DNA of 64,000 nt from Apodemus sylvaticus (GCF_947179515.1 NC_067490.1:31408827-31472826), one strand, 5' to 3'. Counted from the first letter of the stretch, positions 11,610 to 24,347 are shown. Translations and numbers: made by a program. The notes: generated by a model not told the origin, from the letters alone.

Positions 11610-13600
11610 TTTGATGTTGTTTTTACAGAGTCTCATTTTGACTGTATTGTATATATCAGGTTTGCCTTGAAGGAATATTTCTGAATATAACCTTGTTGTA
11701 TTGAAAACAACCATTTTCCCCCTATGATTACAGTTGAACAAAAATCAAACCTGACATTCTGTTGCTTATAAATCTCATGAGTAAGATTTAAAACAAATTT
11801 TCTAATTTTTTTGTTTTTTATTCAGAGAAAATACTAAAATAGTATGTATGTTTTAATTTACTTAATACTGCATTAGCAAAAATAATACTCTTTTACTCAA
11901 GTGACATTTCCTTCTATATTTAGTCTATTTGCTGTTTTATACAAATATGGTAGTATAATTAGTGAGCCATTAAGATTTGCTTATTAGAAAAATGCATAAT
12001 TAAGTTGCAAATTGTATTAGCTGATCTCAAGTCTGGCAAGAATCTGTATTCTTTAATTATCATTAAAATGTTCTTTCTTATTAGTATTCTTCATCTGCTC
12101 ACATGTCACGTACACATTTATACATCTTATGGCTCTAATAATATACTCTTCCCCATTATCCACTGTAGCATAGCACTTGTTTTTAATGAAATATTAAAGA
12201 AAATTTGAACATGCAGTTTAATAAATTGTTATAGAACAGTTACCCAGATACTCCTAGTCAAGTAAAAATTCATTAATATTATTTGTCACTCTTTTTTCAT
12301 GGCTTCTTCTCTTCCCCACTAATGGTTACTATTATTTTATTTTTAGTAGTATTTAATTTTTATTAATATTTTATTATCTAGACATGCATCATTAAACAAC
12401 ATTTTAATTTCTTGCTCCTTGGGCTTTGTGCTAATGATAGGATAGACTATATGTTCTCTTGGGACTGCAATTTCTATGTAGCCATTTGTTATTTAAGTTA
12501 ATATTACATGTATTTGTAGTCTAATTTAGTTATCATATAATATTCCATTATGTGACTGTGCCATGTTTTGCCAATACATGTCTATTAAAGGTCTTTCCTA
12601 TTTGGGTTTTTGTTAACAAAGGCCTTTTTAAATTTCCTATTTTATTCATTACATTTTTGTCTTTCATTATATAAATATCAAGTGGTTTTTGTTGCTCTGT
12701 AGCTCTATACTAGGCTTCAAGTAGTGGTAGGGAAAGTCTGTTGTTCTTATAAAAAGTCAACAATAACAACAACAACAAAACACTGCCTCCTTTCTGATCT
12801 TTTGTCATGTAATATTTGGAATCAGCTTGACACACTGACCTCACTACTGGGATTATAATGATCATTGTACTTACTCTAAAATTAATACTGAATGAATTGG
12901 CATCTTTACCATTCCAAGTTTTCTAACCTATAAACGTACTATATATCTCTGTTTAATTAAATATTGCTTAATTAAACATTAACAATTATGTCTTTCCTCC
13001 GAGAAGCTTTACAGCATGGGGCACTTGTTTTCATCCCACTGTTTTGTGTAGCATAGATACTATACTGTGGCCGCATCCCCAAGTTGCTCATTGCGTGTGC
13101 GATATGAGGCTCGACCTCTTTGCTCTTGGGTCCCAATGGGTGATGTGTTGACAGGGACTATGTTTGTGAGGTAACTATGACACGAAGTGTGGCTCGCCTC
13201 TTCCAAGCTTGGAAAGTAGGAAGCACTTGGTAGGGGGAATTTTCTATTGGATTATGAAAATACATAAATTATTTTATTAATGCTTTAAAATTATTTTAGC
13301 TCACTATAGTGAAAATTTTGATAATACTGTGTTTAAATTGAATCCACATTTTTTGCTACATTTATCATGTAAGTAGGATCTGTCCTTCCTTACTGTATTA
13401 CTTATATTCTTCAGTCATACACTTATAGTTGTCTTCATCAGATCCTATGCTTCTGATACTTTAAAAGATATTATATGCTTTCCTATTATTAGCAAAACTT
13501 CTTTTTTTATGGCAATGTTTAATTGATCATTGCTAGTATAAGTAAGTGTATTGAGTATTTAAAGAATCATCCCTCTGGCTTCCCTATATAATTTCCCTAC
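11610..13600. other. AT-rich intronic/intergenic stretch
   Basis: Strongly AT-rich with no exon-like segment. 12,380-12,660 weakly resembles an old antisense L1 3' end (atattccattatgtgactgtgcc). A small (CAA)n run lies near 12,760. Nothing else seen. Confidence 0.5.
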
Positions 13601-13609
13601 GAAAGACAT

Positions 13610-13680
<71 letters not shown>

Positions 13681-13682
13681 TA
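13610..13682. repeat. Compound (TC)n(TG)n microsatellite
   Basis: A pure TC run of about 50 bp passes directly into a TG run of about 20 bp. Confidence 0.95.
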
Positions 13683-13689
13683 TGTAAAT

Positions 13690-16340
13690 CTTCCCCTATA
13701 AGTTCTAGTTGCTTTGTCATTATCAGCTGAGTGGCAGGATTATGCTTTTAATTCTTAGTGTTGGCCTTAGAGTTTCTACTGCTTTTCCTTCTCTCATATC
13801 TCATACATTCCAGAATCCAAAGTAAATACCTTACATTTTGTATAATAGTAAATCTGATATATATTACAGTTTTTGATTGCTATGATAAATATCTTATTAA
13901 TAAATTAAGTATAAGAGATAAACAATTACTAATAACAATTGTAGATTCTAAAATTGGTTTGAATAATGCCGTTCTCTGAAACTGCTCCATTGTGCCACGC
14001 TCTGCCAGTCTGTGTGCCTCTCCAATGGCACACATGGTGCTGTTCTTCTTGTGACAATGTATGGTTCGATATCACACCTCTGTGCCGGGATGAAACAAGG
14101 TGAGTGACCAGAGTGAACTCACTCTGTCAGTGTTGCTTCCACACAGGTTCTGTATGTGATACCTGACAGTCGATCTAACCAGCAAGCCAGCTACTGCATG
14201 CCCAGTGGGCAGCTAGCATGTGCAGGCTGCGACAGGTCCTAAGCCATGTAACAGTCACTCAGAACATCTAACCCCCTTCTCTTTAACCTACTCAGCTAGT
14301 TCTAGGGCGATCACAACTGCCGTCTACACTCAGCAGTAGCAGTTCACAAGGATAAGAGCTTCATGGGATTAATGAGACTGGTATATGTTGTCCTAAAAGA
14401 TCCTCTTTCATTCCGGTAATCCTTACAATAGCCTGCCTTAAACCACTGTCTTATCTAAGTTATGATAATATATTCTTAACTGATTTCTGCAATCTACCCC
14501 TATCTAATTTCAGACTATTCTGTAATAGCCACCAGAATTATTCCTGCCTCAGGATTGCAGTTTCTGACATTATTCTTTTAATTTTTACTGCAGAGCCCTC
14601 ATGTTAATATATATTTAGTTATTCATGTTTATATTTTACATTTTAACACATACACATATTTATGGGATAATATATGCCTTTCTATATACTATTCAATGTA
14701 TAATATCAGGTCAGGTTAATTGTTGCATCCTCTTTGGATCATGTATCATTTATGTGTGTTAGGAACACTCAGAATTCTAGCTACTGGTTATATTTTTAGT
14801 TTTTAATTTTTTTCTTTTTGAGAATTTCACACATGGCTGACTGTAGAAAGGTGTAGAGGCATCACTGTTGCTGATGTTGTCTGGATGTGTGGGTCCCTCA
14901 TATTCCTCTGGCCGTGCCTTATCTCTTTACTGTTTCTTGCCACTTTGCCTACTGTGTTCCCTTCTCTGTTGCTCCACTGTGGTAGGATTGCTCCCCACCT
15001 AGGCCGTTTGTTCAAGCCCTTTGCTCTTTGGTTGGACGCTAGTCATTGGTGTCTCTGTGACTCATCCTCCTTTTGTTCTTTGCATATTTGTTCCCATCTC
15101 GGGGTTCTTTTCAGATGGCTTTGCTTGGAATCCCACAGTGAGCACTCCTTGGTAGCAGCCCCCTTTGTATTCCAGGGTTAGATGTATCCATTCATGGCTC
15201 TACCTTCCAAACTTCTCAAGACTTTGCAGTTTCTGTAACTAGTCAGTGAAGCTAACTCACTTCAGAAATGATGAGTGATGCACTAGGAACGTCTAGACTG
15301 TGTATACACCCTTATAATAAAATCCTAACACCTGTTTATGAAATAATATTAACTGCCTATTGTTTGTGTTGATAATCTGTGTGTTTCATTGATTTGCCTA
15401 GTCACCATAAGCACACTGAAAGCCACACACCACTATAAAATTGAAACTACGCATATACAAATCTCAAGAACGGACAAATGGGTGTTTTACATTATTCTTA
15501 GACATGAGCTTATCACCTACAAAATGCTTGCACAAAAAGCGAATAAGTAAGTTACAAAAATAATGCAAAGATTCTTGCCTTTCTATTGAGTTTAAGATTT
15601 TGGCATTGGGTTATCATAGCTATCCTGTATCCTTGTTTAGGCATTTAGTCAAGTTGACAGATAAAATTAGTCACCTTGAGAGTGTATCAGTCCTGGCCTT
15701 TTCTTTGTCTTTTCGGAGGCCAGCTATGAGTTTCCTTTCAAGGAGTTGGAAGGACAGGACCAACTCTGGGCTGACTTGAGTTCATTTGCATATTATTTTA
15801 TTTCCGGTCTTGTGAATACATTTTCTTACCTTTCAGTGTTAAATGGGAGTAGTGGAGAATATTTCATGCCTAACTGCCTTGTCCAAGAATTTCCTGTCCA
15901 TTGTTAGCTAGACTTGACAGAAGCTAGACTGATCTTGCCTGGCTTACTACAACTTGCCCTAGAGCCTTTCTATAGCCGCCTCTATTACTCCCTCTGTGTT
16001 GCAAAGCAAAATGTTTGTTTGTAAATTTTTAGACTATTGAGAATAAGATATTCCCCTTCCCTGAGAATGGAGAAGGGAGGACCATTTGGTCTTTTGTAAC
16101 CTTAATGGGAATCTTGTCAAACAACATGTTTTTTCTGGGTTCCATATTTGTATCATGAATTACATTAAGGCAGACTTTAATGTTATACTTGTCTTTTTCT
16201 ACCCATAATGAATTATATTTGGTTGCAGTATAAAGTCCTTTTGATTTATTGTGTAGTTAAATTTGTTAAACTTTGAGCTACTACTGGTGGTTGCATGATT
16301 TTTAAAAATCTTACATCATACATTGGTCTTAAGTCTTCAT
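13690..16340. other. Region without recognised genes
   Basis: Contains an exon-like frame at 14,009-14,099 (see rejected items), a 98-codon + strand frame at 14,885-15,181 with no recognised product, and otherwise ordinary non-coding sequence. Confidence 0.4.
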
Positions 16341-16345
16341 CATTG

Positions 16346-16742
16346 TACTGGCTAGTTTTGTGTGTCAAGTTGACACAGGCTGGAGTTATCACAGAGAAAG
16401 GAGTTTCAGTTGGGGAAGTGCCTCCATGAGATCCAGCTGTGGGGCATTTTCTCAATTAGTGATCAAGTGGGGAGGGCCCCTTGTGGGTGGTGCCATCCCT
16501 GGGCTGGTGATCTTGGGTTCTATAGGAGAGCAGGCTGAGCAAGCCAGGGAAAGCAAGCCAGTAAGGAACATCCCTCCTTGGCCTCTGCATTAGCTCCTGC
16601 TTCCTGACCTGCTTGAGCTCCAGTCCTGACTTCCTTTTGTGATGAACAGCAATGCAGAACTGTAAGCTGAATAAACCCTTTCCTCCCCAACTTGCTTCTT
16701 GGTCATGATGTTTGTGCAGGAATAGAAACCCTGACTAAGACA
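16346..16742 (+). mobile_element. Rodent LTR-like repeat, sense copy
   Basis: Begins tactggctagttttgtgtgt and ends ccctgactaagaca, a family abundant in mouse and rat (middle blocks ctcaattagtgatcaagtgg, gctgaataaaccctttcctc). It is flanked by ATTG on both sides (16,342-16,345 and 16,743-16,746). Catalogue name not assigned. Confidence 0.7.
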
Positions 16743-16957
16743 ATTGTCAAGTGAGGATTTGGTGGAGTCTTGAATTTTTTTAAAAATAGAGTTGCTCGAG
16801 TTCCGCACGAATTACCTCTTTGCCCACCTAGTTAGTAAGGCCCTTTCATATGTTAATTGAAAGTGCAATTGATAGTCATTTTCATCATCAATTCAGTAGC
16901 ATTCAGTAGCCTAGAAAAAAAAGGTTGACAGTTGACTAAATCTTTTTCTTCTGTTGC

Positions 16958-16994
16958 TGTGTGTGTGCGTGCGTGCGCGCGTGTGCGTGCGTGC

Positions 16995-17053
<59 letters not shown>

Positions 17054-17074
17054 CGTGCGCGCGTGCGCGTGCGT
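16958..17074. repeat. Perfect alternating (TG/CG)n tract
   Basis: 117 bp of uninterrupted alternating purine-pyrimidine, with TG in the centre and TG/CG mixtures at both ends. It gives spurious open frames on both strands. Confidence 0.95.
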
Positions 17075-18221
17075 TCTGGTGACAAGTTCCCCTTGCTTGT
17101 TTGAACTAAGCATCATCTATCATCCTCACTTGCTCCTTTGATATCACCTGTATCACTAGGAGTTCCCATGTATTTATTAGAACATACCTGCCTCTCAGCT
17201 CCAGTCCTTCGCAACTGACAGGCTACTGCTTTAAGGGTTTGGGCATACAGACGGGATGGGAACACAAGCCCAGTTTCCCCAACTCCTGCACATGTTAGAT
17301 AAATCTATGATCTTATCCCTGAACCCAGCTTCTTGGCACAAAGACTGTGGCAGCATAAATCACGTGATGAAGGACTTCTCACCATCTCCTGAGAACTTGC
17401 AAAAGTCAGAAACTTTGGGGGATTTCTGTCTCCTGTCTCCAGGCCTCCTGTCTTGTCCTCCATGAAGGTGGCAGCTCTCTCCCTGCCCCCATGCCTCTTT
17501 CTCAGCTTTCTCTCCTAAGGATCCCCTCTCAAGGTTTTCCCAGGGGTTCCAGTTTCATTCTCTCTCTAGGCCCCACCTCACTGAACTGTCCTTTGTTTTA
17601 TTTTTTTACATAGGCTCTGAGGATTCACCTGAGATCCCCAGAAGAGGTTTCCCCATTGTACTGAACTTTAACTCCTTTTTATGCTATTTTCTATAATTGT
17701 CATTGTCTGACCTTGAGCTTGCTTTGTGTTTAAAGCTCTCTGCTATTTACCCCTTCTTCCTTTCTTTGTATTATTGGATTTGAGCAGCTCAGTCTTTAAC
17801 TAGTCTTCCCAGTGTCTCCATTTGTATAGAATCGATACAGCAGCAGCAGTTCATCTCTTGACTTCTGTAAGTTGAGTGGAACGTTTTTTCTGAACTGTCC
17901 TGGTGAACCTTGCTTTGGTTTTATATCTCGTGAACCATTGTAGTCAGGTTCTAGACAATGTTATGGAACAGCTATTTTTGGTAAGAATCTTATGTGCACT
18001 TTGAATAGGTAATATCTACTGTTGTGCCAAGATATGAAATTCATATCATTTCTGAAGACATGAATAGGTAGTGATAGTTTAGTGAACACCCGTGTACTAG
18101 TCATAATACAAACAATATTCTGTATTATGTTGGGAAACGTTGGGTGTCTCCCTGGCCAACGACTCTTTAGAGAGGTATCTCTCACCAAATTATAGGAATC
18201 TGGTATATATAACATCCTTTC

Positions 18222-18870
18222 CTTTCTCCTACCTCCTTCTAGATTTCCCCCTCCTCCCTACACAACCAACTTCATGAGAACCAAAGCCAAAGAACCAAAA
18301 CAGATAAACTAAAAACAACAAACCAGCAGCATGAAAGAAAACAAAACAAAAAGCACACAACAAAACACGGAGTCCATTTTGTGCTGTTCCTCCACTGCGA
18401 GGCATGAGGTGTGGTGGACATATCCAGTGAAACTTCACTGGAGAAAACTGATTTTCCCCTTGCTAGTGGGTATCAGTCATGGATAAATTCTTGTTTAGGG
18501 CTGGAGACTGTGTCTACTTCCTCTCTCAGAGCTGGAACCCTGTCTGGCTTGAACCTGGGAAGGCCTTGTGTATATTGCCACAGTCTCTGTGCATGCCCAT
18601 GTGTATCACTCTTGTTGTGTCTAGAAGCTCCTGTTTCCTTGGTGTAAACCGTCACCTCTGGTTCATACACTCTTTCTGCCTCCTGTTCTCTATGGACCCT
18701 GAACCCTGAAGGGAGGGCTTTGGTGAAGATACCCCATTTAGGTAGGATTCATTGTTCCAATGTCTCTCACGCTCTGCACAGTGTCCAGTTATGGGTCTCT
18801 TTGTTAATTCCTTTCTACTGAAAGCTGTGGGTTAGGTGAGGCATGAATTTCTGAGACTTCCATTTGCTAT
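18222..18870 (-). mobile_element. L1 (Lx-type) 3' UTR, antisense
   Basis: Collinear with the antisense layout of rodent Lx 3' UTRs: A-rich stretch, cggagtccattttgtgctg, gaaaactgattttcccctt, ggaaccctgtctggcttgaa, gtgtccagttatgggtctct. The short open frames inside it are not genes. Confidence 0.75.
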
Positions 18871-19149
18871 CCTAATACTTCTCACTTCCAGAAAAACAAT
18901 TTTGAAACTGCCATTTTCATGCTATCATTTTATTTAGTAAGCAAAACAACTTACATTAATGGCAAAATTGTCATTTCATCATTCCTTCTGTAATTAATTA
19001 TTGAAAAACTTTCAATTAAATATTGAAAAACTATATTATATATGGAATATCTAATATAATATAAAAATGAATATTTATAGTTTTAATGGATTTGCTAATG
19101 TTCCCCAGTTAATCTTTAGGTAAGAGTTGAACTATATTTGTTGTTATTG

Positions 19150-19312
19150 CTATTGTATTTTGTTTTTTGTTTCTTTTTTGTTTTTGTCTCGTTTTTGTTT
19201 TGGGGAACAGGATGTTCTATATTACAAATTGGCTTTGAATTTATGGTAGGTTTCCTGTCTCAGCCTTTGAGTGCTAGGATTATAGGTGCCCACCACTTAG
19301 CCTGGCTACAAA
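19150..19312 (-). repeat. B1 SINE, antisense, diverged
   Basis: T-rich tail, then ggctttgaatttatggtagg, tcagcctttgagtgctagga, ttataggtgcccaccac. Confidence 0.65.
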
Positions 19313-19427
19313 CAATGTCCTTATAATTTGCGATGATATAGATACAGTTTGAAAAATCTGGATTAAACATTAAGAACAACTTCTGAAGCAGAGATTGCAA
19401 TTATAAATATTCAAAAATTAGTCTGAG

Positions 19428-19605
19428 AGGTCAGTATGGCAGCTCACGGCTGTAGTCCCAGCCCTTGCAAAGCTGAGGCACAAGGAGTACTGCAAGTTTG
19501 AGAGCAGCCTGGGCTTCAGAGTTCAGCCTTCCAAGGCAAACTGGACTACAGATTGAGTTCCAGGCCAACCTGGGCTACAGTGTGAAACTGAAAATGAAAA
19601 GGAAC
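19428..19605 (+). repeat. B1 SINE, sense, with internal duplication
   Basis: ggcagctcacggctgtagtc, gctgaggcacaaggagtact, then two related blocks (gagagcagcctgggcttcag and caggccaacctgggctacag) suggesting a dimeric or partly duplicated B1. It lies about 120 bp upstream of exon a. Confidence 0.65.
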
Positions 19606-19722
19606 TTGAAAAACCCATGTAGACATTCTTGTAACATTGAACCTCAAGGCTCAGGGATTATTTGAAATCTGAAGACTGTCCACATTGGGCTTTCCATGAT
19701 GGCTCCTGTCTCCTCTTTGTAG

Positions 19723-19845
19723 GTTGCTAAGTGTGGTGTGCTGTGATCTGGATGCACTGCTCTTACTGCAGGCTCAGTATCAAGTATCCAACATGTTATT
19801 CCATGCTCAAGAAGAAAATACCTTTGAGACCTCCGAGAACCACAG
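19723..19845 (+). CDS. Tbc1d32: Probable Tbc1d32 coding exon a (internal)
   Basis: Internal exon of 123 bp between a pyrimidine-rich acceptor (ctcctctttgtag) and a GT donor (CACAG/gttaga). It enters with one base completing the previous codon and leaves with two bases of a codon (AG), which exon b completes to Arg. The frame is open throughout and encodes about 40 residues of helical, leucine-rich sequence (DLDALLLLQAQYQ) followed by an acidic stretch. An upstream in-frame TGA bounds the frame on the 5' side, so the acceptor is needed. The family (TBC1 domain family member 32, BROMI) acts in cilium assembly and Hedgehog signalling. The gene assignment comes from remembered resemblance to the vertebrate protein and from the chain of compatible exons. 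The upstream exon, which must end in phase 2, was not found. Confidence 0.78.
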
Positions 19846-20802
19846 GTTAGAATAAACAAACACACAGACAACAACAACAACGTCAACAACAACAAACAGG
19901 GCAACATTAGAATGATACAGTCAACAGGTCACCTTACAAATTATTTGAAACTAACTTTGTCTTGGAATTGCTATGTTTAAATGAAGAAGTAGAACACCAT
20001 TTAAGCATGAATGGCCCAGAAAGATAACGGTATGTGTTTTTGCATGTAACATTTGTTCCTTTTGACTTAATATTTTTCTTTAGTTTTTACAAAGTCCTAC
20101 TACTTTTAAATTCATATCATTTTTGACAATGACCCTTTGAATACAATTTTGGTTTTACATCTCTCATAGAGACATACTGTCGCTAGTTTCCTAATGTCAG
20201 CTTATGGCCATGCATTCTGATTATCTGCCAAGTGAGGTTTAGATCTTTTTTTTTTCCTTCTTATAAATCACACTTGCCATGACCTCAGTCTGACTGACAT
20301 TTATAGAACAAACCTTCAGTAGCTCTCATTGCTGTCATGTCTGTAATTTAGAACATAGTAGCATACCTCCTTCTACCAGGTCATGGAGAGGGTATCTCAT
20401 TGGATGTTGAGGTTTAATATAGAAAGGAAACAGCAGCAGCTGCAGCAGCAGAAACTGCCCATCAACACCTTGTGTGATATAGACTATGTCCACTGTAGAA
20501 CACAGGCAAAGCTTTTGTATTCTTGGTTGACAGCCTAGTTTTCAATTGCTAATCCATCTCTCCAGCCCAACAGGAGTTTTCTTAAAGATACAGTTTAGTT
20601 ACTTCAGAAATAATATAGGTCCTACTCTCATTTCTCCAAGTATAGGATCATTTATCAAGGACATTCTCTTATTAATCTCACTAGTCTCATGTCAACTATC
20701 AATTGCTTCCGCTTTACCAAAGAACTGATAATATCTATAAAAATGAATGTAGCCTTCTGTAATATGCTGATGACCAGTATGTTTTGCAGATACGTTTTTG
20801 TT

Positions 20803-21213
20803 TTTATATGTGTGTGTATTTGTGTGTGTGTGTGTGTGTGTATGTTATGCTATGAATGTGGTGTGTGTATATAAGGTATGTTATGTATGTGATGTGCTGT
20901 GTTGTGTATGTGGTATGTAAGTATGTATCTATATGTGTATATGTGTATAGATGTGTGCATATGTGTATGTATGTGTGTGCATGTGTTTATTTATATATAT
21001 GTGTGTGTGGTGTGCTGAATATGTGGTGTGTGTATGTGGTGTGGTGTGTATGTAATATGTGTATGTGGTATGCTCTGTATGTGGTGTGTGTGTGGTATGT
21101 ATGTGTGTATGTGTATATATGTGTGTGTATGTGTATGTATGCATGTGCATGTGTGAGTATGTATGTGTGTATATGTGCGTATATATGTATTTGTGTGTGT
21201 GTATGTGTGTGTT
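20803..21213. repeat. Degenerate TG/TGTA-rich microsatellite in intron a-b
   Basis: About 400 bp of TG, TATG and GTGTG runs with imperfect higher-order units (tatgtggtgtg repeated). It ends about 85 bp before the acceptor of exon b and creates long low-complexity frames rich in Cys/Val or His/Thr. Confidence 0.9.
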
Positions 21214-21296
21214 TCTTTGCAATCTAGTGACATGATGTAAAAATCAAACCATGTTCATTTAAGGAGACAGCAAAATTGATTTATATTCTCTTTCAG

Positions 21297-21405
21297 GAAC
21301 TTTATAATTGATGGATTATCAGTAGAGAGAAATCATGTTCTCGTAAGGATTAATCTAATTGGTGGACCTTTGGAGCGGATTTTGCCTCCAAGGACACTTG
21401 AGAAG
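21297..21405 (+). CDS. Tbc1d32: Probable Tbc1d32 coding exon b
   Basis: 109-bp exon with acceptor ttatattctctttcag and a strong donor (GAGAAG/gtgagt). It begins with the single base that completes the Arg codon from exon a and ends at a codon boundary. The 36 full codons have no stop and include the motif NLIGGPLERILPPR, which I associate with vertebrate BROMI. The intron before it is 1,451 bp and carries a long TG/TA-rich microsatellite. Exon and frame are well supported; the product name is inferred. Confidence 0.82.
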
Positions 21406-22121
21406 GTGAGTGAAATAGTTTGACATGTTTAGATCATGAAGCAACATTTTCCAACTGACTACACATCAGTAGTACAAGTCAAGTACAAAAGTATTCCACT
21501 TTCGTTGCTTGACAAACTTTAAAAACAGATAAACTCATTCAAAATGAAAGTAGTATTGTCTCCAAGAGTGCATGATTGCCAGTGTGTGTACAAGAGCAGT
21601 TGATTATTACTTCATTACATACTTGTCTTTAGTCTGTGTGTCCTTGAGTGATTGAACTTTGAAGTTTCTCCTTGTTACCACCCTTACCTCTTGTGTATTT
21701 ACTCGTTTGGCCTTATGGTGTCCATATGATCTTTATGGAAGATGGCTGGCAACAAGAGCTTTCTTTCTGCAACTATCACCCTGAAAAGATGAGCTACAAA
21801 TCATTGGTAGAAGAAAAATAAAGTTGTGGGGCAAAAGAAAATACGGGGCCTTTAAAACATAGTATTTTCTTTTCATGGAAAAAAAAAAAAGTAAGTCCAT
21901 CATCATCAGTCCTAGTCAGAAGAGTAAGTTATCATATGTCCAAGTTGTTTAAAATTTCTATTACATTTTGTTTATTGACTTTAAGGAGTAGCTGATTCTC
22001 ATAGCAAAATAACTTTTGATTAATTGAACAAGATGTTTATGAGAAAAAAAAAGTTAGCTTAAATGAATGATACTTCAAAGTTCAGTATCTTAACACAGCT
22101 CACTATCTGTTGTGTGTTTAG

Positions 22122-22215
22122 GGGGACAACCCATATCCTTGGCCAATGTTTTCTTCCTATCCAGTGCCACTCTGCTATCTGTCAGAAGATCCACGAAGTG
22201 CTGATGTAAAACAAG
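22122..22215 (+). CDS. Tbc1d32: Probable Tbc1d32 coding exon c
   Basis: 94-bp exon entered in phase 0 after a TTTAG acceptor. It leaves with one base of a codon (CAAG/gtaaat). It encodes a Pro/aromatic-rich segment containing DNPYPWPMFSSYPVP, very unlike random intronic reading, then an acidic stretch (SEDPRSADVKQ). The intron before it is only 716 bp. If unspliced, the frame continues to a stop in the following intron (a longer ORF runs to 22,454), but the donor and the phase match with exon d favour splicing. Confidence 0.82.
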
Positions 22216-22479
22216 GTAAATCTTTCCTATTCAGTGATATTCCAATGCTTCTATACTTCGAGAACAAGGCTGTAAGGAAGGTAAGTGTGGGTTTCCATTC
22301 AGCATGTACACATGAATCCTTCGCTGCCCCCTCCCACTCCCTCTCGGTTTTTCCATTTACTCCTGTTTTTTGTTTAGCTAGTAACTGTATGATGTCAAAA
22401 AGTAATATTTGCTGCAAAGGTATAACACATTTCTCCACTAGCAAAAATGTTTGATTTAAAGACTGACTTGGTGGTGCCT

Positions 22480-22655
22480 GCAGAGACAGCCCAGCAGTTA
22501 AGAGCACTCCCCGCTCTTGCAGAGAACCCCAGGTCAGTTTCCTCAACCATCTTTAACTCCAGCTCTGTGGTCTTTGGCACCCACTCCTGGCTCTCAGGAC
22601 ATTCAGCACACATGTGCTACAGGAATACATCTTTAAAACTTTTTTTTTTTTTAAA
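22480..22655 (+). repeat. B3/B2-related SINE, sense, diverged
   Basis: cctgcagagacagcccagcag, ttaagagcactccccgctc, ctttggcacccactcctggc, then a T/A-rich tail. Located 265 bp after exon c. Confidence 0.65.
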
Positions 22656-22689
22656 GAAATCTAGATCAGTGGCTACTGTTTAAATTCTG

Positions 22690-24305
22690 CACATGAAGAG
22701 GTTTGTTTAGCATGGTAGTCTTTTTTTTTTTTAAAATAACTGCTGTGTTTGCACAAACCCCATGTCTTTAAATTTGAATTATAATGGGAAGTATTTTATC
22801 CACCTTTGGAGGAGGCATCCTTACCAATGGATAGTTGTATAGCTTTGCAGGATAACATGAGTGAAATCGACGAAGTAATGTGCTAGGATAGTATATAATC
22901 AATCACACTGCCTGGCCAAAGAGAGTCTTATGTGAGAAGATGTGTGTATTGCAGACTGTATGTGAGCTTTGAAGGGCAAAGCAACAGCGAGCAAAGACAG
23001 GGCTCAAGCAGAGGAGGGAAGCTCGATGACATCACACTCTGCTGGGACCACACCAAGAGGTTCTAGGCCAGGAAATCCCTACAAGAAATATGAGGATTCA
23101 CCATCAAGCTTTTCATTATTTTCGTAGTCAATTCTTAACATCAACATCCTGTGCTTTATAATGCTGTCAAACTTACATTGGAAAGAAATCATGTGTGAAA
23201 GATAGATGCTGCATTCAGTTTATGTGCTTTCAAGTTTTGGCTTTGGGTTTCACTCTTGCATGACTAAATCTATTACTTTTTCAGACACTTGGGAGTAGCG
23301 TTGCACATTGTTCAGGGGGAGGGTCTTGCTGTGGTACCTTTGAATGTTTTCATGCTCATGCCCATCCTTCGGGGAACCCAGGCCCTTTTCATGTTTGCTC
23401 TCATCCTCCGGTTTGCTCTGAGACTTTCTTTTAGGCTGTTTATTCTGTAGCTTTTGTCTTTAGATTATTAACCTGCATGCTTGCTTCTCTACTGTGCACT
23501 TAATAAATGCTAAATGCAGGATGCTTCCCAGGAATTATAAATAATACATCAACACCCGTTTGTTTGTTTGTTTGTTTGTTTGTTTGTTTGTTTGTTTCAG
23601 TGCCTCAACGTTTAGCTTGGGCTTTCCTTGACATAATACAGCATTGTTTTCTTTTGCTAAGTTTCATTTGGCGATAGACATTTCTTTATTGTATTTTGAG
23701 TCAGATTCATTGTCAGTTTTATTAGCTGACTTCCACCTTTATTTTGGGAACTTGAACAAAGGAAATGAAAATAAGGCATAAATAGATATTTCCCCAAGGA
23801 TAAGCATATCCGTCAGTACCTAGGAATCAGTACAGATGGAAGTGTATTTTTACTCCATGCAAAAGTGATTTATAAAAGAGCAATAGTGGATTTATGTTCT
23901 GCCAGTAGGTGCCAGACAGTTATAGGGTGTTTCCAGGTCAGTTTACTTTCCTGTTCTCTTGCATGAGTAATTTCAAAACTCTTTTCCCTCTTTCCCATTC
24001 TGCATCCTTTAGACAAAAACCAAACCTCTCATTTTGCTGCAATAGAAAGGGTCAGGAGCATCCGTGTGTTATTAATGCACATCAACCCTTTGACTGCCCA
24101 CGTGCCTACTTGGACTTCAGCCAGAACAGGGAGCCTTGGCTGATCTGTAAAAGCCAACGTCCACTTCCTCCTCGCTTCCCCTCAGTGATAGTGATTCTTA
24201 CGGTTCCTTCTTTGTCTCTCATTTTAGATCTTCATCCTGTGAACCTACAATGTGCCCATAATTTCCTGAGTCTAGGCTTAGATAAAGTGTGTGTGTGTGT
24301 GTGTA

Positions 24306-24347
<42 letters not shown>

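Noticed and set aside
14009..14099. Exon-like 91-bp frame (30 codons) with AG acceptor and CAAG/gtgagt donor
   Set aside because: It would leave phase 1 whereas exon a at 19,723 needs phase 2, the acceptor tract is weak, and no partner exon was found.
20856..21227. 123-codon + frame and antisense His/Thr-rich frames
   Set aside because: Translation of the TG/TA microsatellite.
22175..22546. 123-codon minus-strand frame
   Set aside because: Antisense of exon c running into a SINE; no independent support.
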